From Ruminococcus champanellensis 18P13 = JCM 17042 (lineage in GTDB: Bacteria; Bacillota; Clostridia; Oscillospirales; Ruminococcaceae): a stretch of 64,000 nt of DNA. The stretch is taken from the NCBI RefSeq assembly GCF_000210095.1, contig NC_021039.1:892650-956649 (forward strand), given 5' to 3'. A program made the translations under genes and the position numbers. Below the pieces are notes generated by a model. The model was not told the DNA's origin. It made no database searches and saw only the letters and a list, made by a program, of their open reading frames with translations. Below, in pieces: positions 7,683 through 14,469 of the stretch. Numbering within the stretch: the first letter of the stretch is position 1; each line of letters starts with the position of its first letter.

Positions 7683-8561
7683 TTATTGCGTACATTCCCG
7701 AAACCGCAAGTATTCCAGAAATTTTTGAACAGCGGGTGTAATATGCTTTCGATCCTTCATTGCCAGTCCAATGCACCGATAATACGGTTCCTGCATAGAA
7801 CGGACTTCAATTTTGTAGGGGATTCGCTGTAGGATCATATCCGGTAGGACGCTGATGCCAAGTCCTTTCTCCACCATCGCCATGATGGCAAAGTCCTCCC
7901 AGGTTGTAAAGCGGATGTCCGGCTGGATATGATAACTCTCCAGTAAATCGGAAACCTCGGTCTTTCCGCTGTGTTCCAGCAGGAGAAAGGGCAGACCATT
8001 CAAATCTTCTGCCCGGATGGTTTCCTTTTCTGCGAGTGTGTGTCCTGCCGGCAGAACAACTTTATATTCGTCTTGTTTCAGCAAAACCGTATTGAATTTT
8101 GAATGGGTGGGAAGCCGCAAGAAGCCGCAGTCCACCCGGCCTTCTTGAATCCATCTTTCCACCTCGTCATAATCGCCCAGCAGTATTTCGTATTCGATAC
8201 CGGGAAAGTCTTTTTGCAGCCTGGCAAAAATATTAGGCAGCCAGTTGATGGACACACTGGAAAAAGTCCCGATGCGGACAACACCGGTCTCTATCCCATT
8301 CATCCGGCAGATTTGACCTTCCAGCTCGCAATAGTCGTTCAGAAGATTCCGTAAAAACGGCATGACCTGTTTTCCGGCGGAGGTCAGGCATACACTGTTT
8401 TTGCCACGCTCCAGCAAAGTCATGCCCCATTCTTTTTCCAGATCGGCAACCATTTTACTGATGGAAGACTGGACATAATCAAGTTCGTGGGCAGCACGGG
8501 TAAAACTTCCTTTTTCTACAGTCTTGACAAAAGCAAGGTATTTCAGCAGAGGGTTCTCCAT
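7683..8561 (-). CDS. LysR family transcriptional regulator
   Basis: A 292-residue regulator with an N-terminal winged helix-turn-helix (LAFVKTVEKGSFTRAAHELDYVQSSISKMVADLE) and a LysR substrate-binding domain (about residues 90-290, beginning VVRIGTFSSVSINWLP and including PAGHTLA). The real start is the ATG at 8561; the open frame runs far upstream inside the divergent MATE gene without meaning. It is transcribed away from the MATE efflux gene with 118 bases between, the usual arrangement for a LysR activator and its target. The inducer is unknown; a toxic or aromatic compound exported by the pump is a guess. Confidence 0.92.
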   Translation of the reverse strand: MENPLLKYLAFVKTVEKGSFTRAAHELDYVQSSISKMVADLEKEWGMTLLERGKNSVCLTSAGKQVMPFLRNLLNDYCELEGQICRMNGIETGVVRIGTFSSVSINWLPNIFARLQKDFPGIEYEILLGDYDEVERWIQEGRVDCGFLRLPTHSKFNTVLLKQDEYKVVLPAGHTLAEKETIRAEDLNGLPFLLLEHSGKTEVSDLLESYHIQPDIRFTTWEDFAIMAMVEKGLGISVLPDMILQRIPYKIEVRSMQEPYYRCIGLAMKDRKHITPAVQKFLEYLRFRECTQ

Positions 8562-8606
8562 ATCATCTATCCCATTTCCCGATTTATAGTATCGATAATA
8601 TTCGCT

Positions 8607-8634
8607 TTGTATATTGTACCGCATCCTGTATAAT
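8607..8634 (+). promoter_or_regulatory. Probable promoter of the MATE gene
   Basis: TTGTAT at 8607-8612 and TATAAT at 8629-8634 with a 16-base spacer, in the AT-rich gap between the LysR gene and the MATE gene. The gap has several ATA-rich dyads but no LysR site I can define. Confidence 0.5.
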
Positions 8635-8663
8635 ATTTCAAGAACCTTTTGGGAGGAAAGAGG

Positions 8664-8783
8664 ATGAAGTTGAGAGAAGTTGAGAACTACAGATGTGGAT
8701 ATGCTGTACGGCAAGTTGTTAAAGAAGCTGCTGCTCTTTACGCTGCCGATTGCACTGAGCAGCATTGTGCAGCAGTTATTTAA
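8664..8783 (+). other. Possible 39-codon leader ORF overlapping the MATE start
   Basis: The ATG at 8664 has an excellent ribosome-binding site and opens a 39-codon frame ending at TAA 8781-8783, overlapping the first 100 bases of the MATE gene. The peptide (MKLREVENYRCGYAVRQ...) has no known match in my memory. It may be a translational-coupling leader, or chance, or a sign of an early frameshift in the MATE gene. Confidence 0.3.
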
Positions 8784-10041
8784 TGCAGCAGATACAGCCG
8801 TTGTCGGGCATTTCAGCAATGCCAATGCCCTGGCCGCAGTGGGGACGAATACAGAAACCATTGCGCTGATCGTTACGGTTTCCTCCGGCCTGTCCATCGG
8901 GGTGAATGTCCTGATCGCCAATCTGATCGGGTGCAAGGAGTCGCAGCATATCCCGATGGCTGTCCAGACGGCGGTGCTTCTGTCGATCCTGTTCTGGCTC
9001 GCAGGATTGTTTTTCGGACAGGCAGTTGCAGCGCCGCTGCTGCGTCTGATCCGGACGCCGGAGCACATTTTCCATTCTGCCAAGCTTTATTTGCGTATTT
9101 ATCTGCTGGGATACCCCTTTTTACTGCTTTACGACTTTGGTTCTGCCATTCTGCGGGCACGGGGAGACAGTCGCTATCCCTTTCTGGCTCTTGTGGTGTC
9201 CGGTGCTGCCAATATAGGATTGAATCTGTTTTTTGTGATCGTGTTTCATATGGGGGTATCCGGCGTTGCTTTGGCGACGGACGTTTCCAATGGTCTTTCG
9301 GCATTCCTTGTGCTGATTCGTTTGAAAAAAGATGGACAGTTCCACTTGCGTTTCCAGAAGTCGCATGGTTTACTTCACTTTATAGGTGAAATTTTAAAAA
9401 CGGGGATTCCGTTGGCTGTGCAGGGGGCAGTATTCTGTCTGGCAAACATTTTTGTGCAGGCATCGGTGAACCGCTTTGGGGCAACGGCGATTGCCGGAAG
9501 CACCATCGCTATGAATTTTGAATACGTTACTTACTACATTATCACGGCGTTTGGTCAGACGGCGACCACCTTTACCAGCCAGAACTATGCAGCGAAACAA
9601 TATGCACGGTGCAGAACCATTCTTTGGTGCAGCCTGCTGCTGTCCGCCGTTTGCAGTTCTATTCCGATTTTCTCCATAGTCCTGTTCCGTAACACTGTTT
9701 CCGGTTTCTTTTCAACGGATGCGGCAGTAATCGAAACTGCCGGGATACGGATCCTGTGTATTTTGCTGTTTGAGCCAATTTGTAATCTGTACGAAATTCC
9801 GGCAGGTGTCCTGCGCGGCAGTGGACATGCCATCTGCCCGGCTGTCAGCACGATGATCGGTACCTGTGCATTTCGTACCCTCTGGATCTGCACAGCGTTC
9901 CGGGCGTATCCATCGCTTCCGATGCTGTACCACGCATTTCCGCTTTCGTGGGTTGCAACAATTCTGCTGGTCAATATGGGTGGTGCGATCATTGCTTATC
10001 TGGGAAAGAGAAAAAGAGCAAATTGGATAGGTGATAAATAA
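8680..10041 (+). CDS. MATE family multidrug/Na+ efflux transporter
   Basis: A 453-residue membrane protein with about twelve hydrophobic segments. The start is typical of the family: DVDMLYGKLLKKLLLFTLPIAL, then QQLFNAADTAVVGHF. MATE pumps export cationic drugs or metabolites using Na+ or H+ gradients. The only upstream in-frame start is the TTG at 8680 (stop codon at 8671-8673), with an internal ATG at 8701. The best Shine-Dalgarno (GGGAGGAAAGAGG at 8651-8663) instead points to an ATG at 8664 in another frame, which is listed separately. It is divergent from a LysR regulator. Confidence 0.9.
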   Translation: MRTTDVDMLYGKLLKKLLLFTLPIALSSIVQQLFNAADTAVVGHFSNANALAAVGTNTETIALIVTVSSGLSIGVNVLIANLIGCKESQHIPMAVQTAVLLSILFWLAGLFFGQAVAAPLLRLIRTPEHIFHSAKLYLRIYLLGYPFLLLYDFGSAILRARGDSRYPFLALVVSGAANIGLNLFFVIVFHMGVSGVALATDVSNGLSAFLVLIRLKKDGQFHLRFQKSHGLLHFIGEILKTGIPLAVQGAVFCLANIFVQASVNRFGATAIAGSTIAMNFEYVTYYIITAFGQTATTFTSQNYAAKQYARCRTILWCSLLLSAVCSSIPIFSIVLFRNTVSGFFSTDAAVIETAGIRILCILLFEPICNLYEIPAGVLRGSGHAICPAVSTMIGTCAFRTLWICTAFRAYPSLPMLYHAFPLSWVATILLVNMGGAIIAYLGKRKRANWIGDK

Positions 10042-10086
10042 GCCAAGCAGTACTCCTCGTCATATGAAGAAATATCATAATGAAAG

Positions 10087-10128
10087 AACAGGCAGAACGC
10101 CATGATAGAGGTTCTGCCTGTTATTTTT
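10087..10128 (+). terminator. Rho-independent terminator after the MATE gene
   Basis: Perfect 12-bp arms, AACAGGCAGAAC at 10087-10098 and its complement at 10111-10122, followed by ATTTTT. It also lies downstream of nadA on the other strand. Confidence 0.85.
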
Positions 10129-10210
10129 CATAGCCCGCTGTATAGGTCTTTCATAACAGTTCTTGGGGAATTTCTTTATGCGTATCTGCCTATCATCCAG
10201 GGGTGTTTGT

Positions 10211-11122
10211 TTATCCAAGCTCCAGCATCCGGTCGATGCACGCACGAGCTTTACAGAGGGTCTCCTTGTCCAGATGGATCTCCTCCCCGCCGCCCTGTAA
10301 CGCCTGGTATACATCCGGCAGACTGGTCAGCTTCATATTGGGGCAGATCAGATTCTTGGACAGGGGGTAGAACCGCTTGTCCGGACACTGATAGGACAGA
10401 TGCTCCACGATGCTGACCTCCGTGCCGATGATGAAGGAGGATTCTGCCGACTGGGCTGCATGCTGCATGATGGCGGAGGTGGAGCCGATAAAGTCCGCCT
10501 GCTCCAGCACCTCCGGTATGCATTCCGGATGCACCAGTACGGCTGCACCCGGATGCTCCCTGCGGGCACGCTGCACATCCGCTGCATTCACCCTGGCGTG
10601 AATGGGACAGCCGCCGCTGAGCAGCTTGAATTCCTTGTCCGGCACCTGCTTTGCCACATAGTCTCCCAGGTTGCAGTCCGGGATAAAGAGGATGCGCTTG
10701 TCCGGCAGCTTCCGGCAGATATCCACCGCCGAGGAGGAGGTGACGCACACATCGCAGAGGGTTTTCAGCTCCGCTGTGGTGTTGATGTATGCCACTACGG
10801 TGTAATCCGGATACCGTTCCTTGACCTGCCGGATCAGTGCCTTGTCCATCTGCTCCGCCATGGGACATCCCGCCGCTCCGTTGGCAAGCAGCACCTGCTT
10901 TTTCGGGGACAGGATCTTTACCGTTTCCGCCATAAACCGGACGCCGCACAGCAGCATTCTGGACTGGGGGGCGCTTGCTGCTTTCAGGCTTAGCTGAAAG
11001 GAATCTCCGGTAAAGTCGGCGATCTCTAAAATCTCCCGTGCCTGGTAGCTGTGGGCAAGAATGCATACGTCCTGTTCCTGTTTGAGCCGCAGGATCTCCT
11101 CCTGCATCTGGTGTATTGTCAA
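10211..11122 (-). CDS. nadA: Quinolinate synthase NadA
   Basis: A 303-residue cytoplasmic Fe-S enzyme that condenses iminoaspartate with dihydroxyacetone phosphate to quinolinate in de novo NAD synthesis. Visible family marks are LAHSYQAREI, FTGDSFQLS, CGVRFMAET, NGAAGCPMAEQ, and the cysteines in CGVRF, CDVC and HPEC, from which the three 4Fe-4S ligands come. The usual partners nadB and nadC are not next to it; the neighbour is a divergent cysK. A consensus promoter and a palindrome lie upstream. Confidence 0.95.
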   Translation of the reverse strand: MTIHQMQEEILRLKQEQDVCILAHSYQAREILEIADFTGDSFQLSLKAASAPQSRMLLCGVRFMAETVKILSPKKQVLLANGAAGCPMAEQMDKALIRQVKERYPDYTVVAYINTTAELKTLCDVCVTSSSAVDICRKLPDKRILFIPDCNLGDYVAKQVPDKEFKLLSGGCPIHARVNAADVQRARREHPGAAVLVHPECIPEVLEQADFIGSTSAIMQHAAQSAESSFIIGTEVSIVEHLSYQCPDKRFYPLSKNLICPNMKLTSLPDVYQALQGGGEEIHLDKETLCKARACIDRMLELG

Positions 11123-11155
11123 TGTTCTTCACTCCCGTGCCCGGTTGGGCTGAAT

Positions 11156-11172
11156 CCTATCATTCTAATAGG
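11156..11172 (-). promoter_or_regulatory. Palindromic operator candidate upstream of nadA
   Basis: A 17-base dyad with CCTAT and ATAGG ends lies just downstream of the nadA -10 box, near the expected transcription start. A NAD-responsive repressor is possible, but I cannot match the site to a known consensus. Confidence 0.4.
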
Positions 11173-11180
11173 TTTACTAT

Positions 11181-11209
11181 ATTATAGCAGAGCGTCGTGG
11201 AATTGTCAA
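11181..11209 (-). promoter_or_regulatory. Consensus promoter of nadA
   Basis: Read on the minus strand: a perfect TTGACA (11209-11204), 17 bases, then a perfect TATAAT (11186-11181). The nadA start codon is about 60 bases further on. Confidence 0.85.
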
Positions 11210-11287
11210 GGTATGCGCATTCAGTATGTGAGACGTCCAGTGAAAACATGCAGCAGAATGGATCCGGAAAATTTTTTTCAAAAGGGA

Positions 11288-11316
11288 TTGACAAGGCGGA
11301 ACCACCGTGCTATAAT
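11288..11316 (+). promoter_or_regulatory. Consensus promoter of cysK
   Basis: A perfect TTGACA at 11288-11293 and a perfect TATAAT at 11311-11316 with a 17-base spacer. The leader to cysK is about 70 bases, with a weak GCAGG/CCTGC hairpin and an AAAGGGAG ribosome-binding site. Confidence 0.85.
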
Positions 11317-11389
11317 ATACCCATAAAGCAGGTATGTTTATATGGTTTATGAGAAAAAGCCTGCACAAATCTGAAAGGGAGTATCTATT

Positions 11390-12319
11390 ATGAAAGTGTA
11401 TGAGCAAATCACAGATCTGATCGGTTCCACCCCCCTGGTAAAGCTGAAGAATTATTCCGCCAACCGGAAGCTGGAGGCTACCGTGTTGGCAAAGGTGGAA
11501 TTCTTCAACCCCGCAGGCAGCGTCAAGGACAGAATTGCCAAGGCCATGCTGGATGACGCAGAGGCAAAGGGACTGCTGAAACCGGATTCCGTCATCATCG
11601 AGCCTACCAGCGGCAATACGGGCATCGGGCTTGCCTCCGTGGCAGCCTCCAGAGGCTACAAGACCATTCTTACCATGCCGGAAACCATGAGCGTGGAGCG
11701 CCGGAACCTGCTGAAGGCATACGGGGCACAGCTGGTGCTGACGGATGGGGCAAAGGGCATGAAGGGCGCCATTGAAAAGGCGCAGGAACTGGCTGCCCAG
11801 ACACCCAACAGCTTTATTCCCAGTCAGTTTACCAATCCGGCAAATCCGGCAGCCCATCTTGCCACAACCGGCCCAGAGATCTGGAATGACACCGACGGGA
11901 AAGTGGATATTTTTGTAGCCGGCGTTGGCACCGGTGGCACCCTCAGCGGCGTGGGCGCTTACCTGAAGTCCCAGAACCCCGATGTAAAGGTGGTTGCGGT
12001 GGAGCCGGCAGGTTCTCCGGTGCTGTCCAAGGGCACAGCAGGCCCCCACAAGATCCAGGGCATCGGCGCAGGCTTCGTGCCGGAGACGCTGAACACCAAG
12101 ATCTACGATGAGATCATCCCCGTGGAGAATGAGGACGCATTTGCCACTGGCAGAGCCATTGCCCATGAGGACGGCATTCTGGTGGGCATTTCCTCCGGCG
12201 CAGCGGTATTTGCCGCTACCCAGCTGGCACAGCGGCCGGAAAACAAGGGCAAGGTGATCGTTGCCCTGCTGCCGGATACCGGTGAGCGGTATCTGTCTAC
12301 ACCCATGTTTGCAGATTAA
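11390..12319 (+). CDS. cysK: Cysteine synthase A (O-acetylserine sulfhydrylase)
   Basis: A 309-residue PLP enzyme that makes L-cysteine from O-acetylserine and sulfide. The PLP lysine is in [16 protein letters not shown], the substrate loop is [11 protein letters not shown], and the glycine-rich phosphate-binding loop is [10 protein letters not shown]. Length and motifs are typical of CysK rather than CysM. It is a single-gene transcript with a strong promoter and terminator. No T-box or S-box was seen in the leader. Confidence 0.96.
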   Translation: MKVYEQITDLIGSTPLVKLKNYSANRKLEATVLAKVEFFNPAGSVKDRIAKAMLDDAEAKGLLKPDSVIIEPTSGNTGIGLASVAASRGYKTILTMPETMSVERRNLLKAYGAQLVLTDGAKGMKGAIEKAQELAAQTPNSFIPSQFTNPANPAAHLATTGPEIWNDTDGKVDIFVAGVGTGGTLSGVGAYLKSQNPDVKVVAVEPAGSPVLSKGTAGPHKIQGIGAGFVPETLNTKIYDEIIPVENEDAFATGRAIAHEDGILVGISSGAAVFAATQLAQRPENKGKVIVALLPDTGERYLSTPMFAD

Positions 12320-12342
12320 TGATTCCCAGTTACTACGCACAG

Positions 12343-12386
12343 CAGCGGATCCTGCCGGAGAATGCTCCGGTCGGTCCGCTGTTTTT
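12343..12386 (+). terminator. Rho-independent terminator after cysK
   Basis: A two-part stem: CAGCGGA (12343-12349) with TCCGCTG (12375-12381), and an inner CCGGAG/CTCCGG stem. Five Ts follow. Confidence 0.85.
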
Positions 12387-12417
12387 GTGTATAAGTGCCA
12401 TTTATTTCGGATATGAC

Positions 12418-12446
12418 TTGCTTTTCCCCGGCGAGCGTGGTATAAT
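12418..12446 (+). promoter_or_regulatory. Promoter of the yicC-remA-gmk-rpoZ-priA cluster
   Basis: TTGCTT at 12418-12423 and TATAAT at 12441-12446 with a 17-base spacer. The -10 is preceded by TGG, as at several other promoters in the window. Confidence 0.7.
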
Positions 12447-12514
12447 TTATAAGATAGGCGGAGTGCGCCCTTTTGAGGGTGGATGCTCCGACACTGACCG
12501 ATGGGAGGAACGAC

Positions 12515-13393
12515 ATGCTCAGGAGTATGACAGGCTACGGCAGGGCGCAGCAGATCCTGGACGGAAAGGAGATCCTGGTGGAGATCCGGGCGGTGAATCA
12601 CCGGTATTTTGAATTCTCGTCCCGGGTGCCCCGTGCATATATGTATCTGGACGAAAAGCTCAAGTCCCTGCTGCAGGGCAGGGTCGCCCGAGGCAAGACG
12701 GAGGTCTGCGTGACCATCAACCGGATCGACGGCAGCGATGCCAAAATCCAGGTGAACATGGGCACCGCTCAGGGCTATTTGCAGGCGCTGCGGGATGCAA
12801 ACGAAACATTGCATCTGCAGGATGATCTGAAGCTGACGGATCTGATCCGGTTCCCGGAGATTTTTATTGTACAGAAGGCAGTAGAGAATGAGGAAGCGGT
12901 CTGGGAGGAAATCAGGCAGGTGGCATCCGCCGCTCTGGATCGCTTTGTTACCATGCGGGAAGCAGAGGGCGCACGACTGAAAGCGGACATCAAGAGCAAG
13001 CTGGACGCCATCAGCGGCATGGTAGCTGTAGTGGAGGAAGCCTCCCCCCGGATGACGGAGCAATACCGGAACCGGCTGTATGCCAAGCTGGAGGAGCTGC
13101 TGGGCAGCAATGGCTTTGACCAGCAGCGCATTCTGACGGAGGCTGCGGTCTTTTCCGAAAAGGTTGCAGTGGACGAGGAAACTGTCCGGCTCCGCAGTCA
13201 TATCCAGCAGTTCCATGCCTTGCTGGAGGATGAGGAGCCTGTTGGCAGAAAGCTGGACTTTCTGATCCAGGAAATGAACCGGGAGGTCAATACCATCGGT
13301 TCCAAGGCGCAGGAGCTGACCATCACCCAGACGGTGGTGAATCTGAAATCCGAGATCGAGAAGATCCGGGAACAGATCCAGAATATTGAATAG
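12515..13393 (+). CDS. yicC: YicC family endoribonuclease-like protein
   Basis: A 292-residue cytoplasmic protein beginning with the hallmark MLRSMTGYGRAQ. The conserved EIRAVNHRYFEFSSRVPR and the C-terminal DFLIQEMNREVNTIGSKA are present. Members of this family have been shown to act in RNA turnover as endoribonucleases. The ATG at 12515 is chosen because GGGAGGA lies 5 bases upstream and homology starts there. It is the first gene of the long plus-strand housekeeping cluster, in the same place as in Bacillus subtilis. Confidence 0.94.
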   Translation: MLRSMTGYGRAQQILDGKEILVEIRAVNHRYFEFSSRVPRAYMYLDEKLKSLLQGRVARGKTEVCVTINRIDGSDAKIQVNMGTAQGYLQALRDANETLHLQDDLKLTDLIRFPEIFIVQKAVENEEAVWEEIRQVASAALDRFVTMREAEGARLKADIKSKLDAISGMVAVVEEASPRMTEQYRNRLYAKLEELLGSNGFDQQRILTEAAVFSEKVAVDEETVRLRSHIQQFHALLEDEEPVGRKLDFLIQEMNREVNTIGSKAQELTITQTVVNLKSEIEKIREQIQNIE

Positions 13394-13408
13394 ACAGGAG
13401 CGGATACA

Positions 13409-13672
13409 ATGCAGCTGATCAACATCGGCTTTGGCAACATGGTTTCCAGCGCACGGCTGATCGCCATTGTCAGCCCGGAGTCCGCCCCCATCAAGCGGAT
13501 CGTACAGGATGCCCGGGAGCAGGGCAGGCTGATCGATGCCACCTACGGCAGAAGAACCCGGGCGGTGATCGTCATGGACAGCGACCATGTGATCCTGTCC
13601 GCTGTGCAGCCGGAAACCGTTGCGGCACGGCTCAATGATAATGAGGAGGAACAGGCACAGGATGAAGAATAA
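13409..13672 (+). CDS. remA: RemA-family DNA-binding regulator (DUF370)
   Basis: An 87-residue protein with the family start [30 protein letters not shown] and the segment [23 protein letters not shown]. In B. subtilis, RemA activates extracellular-matrix operons by binding DNA as a ring-shaped oligomer. Clostridial orthologues keep the same place between yicC and gmk, as here. Its last 11 bases overlap gmk, so translation is probably coupled. Its targets in this organism are unknown. Confidence 0.93.
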   Translation: MQLINIGFGNMVSSARLIAIVSPESAPIKRIVQDAREQGRLIDATYGRRTRAVIVMDSDHVILSAVQPETVAARLNDNEEEQAQDEE

Positions 13673-14267
13673 GGGACTGCTGCTGGTAGTGTCCGCACCT
13701 TCGGGATGCGGCAAGGGTACCATTCTCGGGGAAATCCTGAAGGATGACAGCTTCTACTACTCCATTTCCGCCACCACACGGGCACCCCGTGAGGGAGAGC
13801 AGGACGGAGTGAACTACCATTTCATCACAAAAGAAGAATTTGAACAGCGTATCGCCCAGGGAGGCATGCTGGAATACGCCCAGTACTGCGGTAACTACTA
13901 CGGCACACCGAAAAAAGAGGTGGAGCAGATGCGGGATGCCGGCAGGGACGTGATCCTGGAGATCGAGGTAGAGGGCGCTATGAAGGTGCGGGCCCTTTGT
14001 CCGGATGCGGTGTTCCTGTTCATTGCGCCCCCCTCGGTGGAGGAACTGCGCCGCCGGCTCAACAAGCGGGGTACGGAGGCAGCGGAAGTGATCGAGGAAC
14101 GGGTGTCACAGGCAGCCCGGGAGCTTTCCTATGCAGACCGGTACGATTATATCATTGTCAACGGGGAACTGGAAAAAGCCATCCAGGACTTCCGCACGGT
14201 GGTACGGGCAGAAAAACTGAGAACGAAAAACGGAAACAAGATAGATGAGGTGTTGAATCATGCTTAG
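13662..14267 (+). CDS. gmk: Guanylate kinase
   Basis: A 201-residue enzyme phosphorylating GMP to GDP. The P-loop region is [11 protein letters not shown], followed by [20 protein letters not shown] and [13 protein letters not shown] of the GMP-binding domain. The ATG at 13662 gives the canonical [15 protein letters not shown] start; the longer open frame is not conserved. It overlaps remA by 11 bases and rpoZ by 8. Confidence 0.96.
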   Translation: MKNKGLLLVVSAPSGCGKGTILGEILKDDSFYYSISATTRAPREGEQDGVNYHFITKEEFEQRIAQGGMLEYAQYCGNYYGTPKKEVEQMRDAGRDVILEIEVEGAMKVRALCPDAVFLFIAPPSVEELRRRLNKRGTEAAEVIEERVSQAARELSYADRYDYIIVNGELEKAIQDFRTVVRAEKLRTKNGNKIDEVLNHA

Positions 14268-14466
14268 ACCGGCAATTTCACAGATTATTACCAAAAACGA
14301 AAGCGCATACTCCCTGGTGATCGGGGTTGCGAAGCGTGCAAGAGCCATTGCAGACGAACTGTACGAGCAGGGCATGACCCTGGAGGAAAAGCCCGTCAAG
14401 ACCGCAGTGGAGGAGATCGCCAGCGGCAAGTACAAGATCGTAGAGCCGGAGTCCCTGGAGGAATAG
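14260..14466 (+). CDS. rpoZ: RNA polymerase omega subunit
   Basis: A 68-residue protein with the omega core SAYSLVIGVAKRARAIADE and the following KPVKTAVEEIASGKYKI. Omega helps assemble the RNA polymerase beta-prime subunit. It overlaps gmk by 8 bases, as is common in Firmicutes. In B. subtilis, coaBC follows; here priA follows 3 bases after the stop. Confidence 0.95.
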   Translation: MLRPAISQIITKNESAYSLVIGVAKRARAIADELYEQGMTLEEKPVKTAVEEIASGKYKIVEPESLEE

Positions 14467-14469
14467 GGC

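Noticed and set aside
11317-11389. T-box or S-box riboswitch in the cysK leader
   Set aside because: The leader is about 70 bases with only a weak hairpin and no conserved T-box sequence.
11177-13723. An 848-codon minus-strand open frame over cysK, yicC and remA
   Set aside because: It crosses three real genes, promoters and a terminator on the other strand, which a real gene would not do here.
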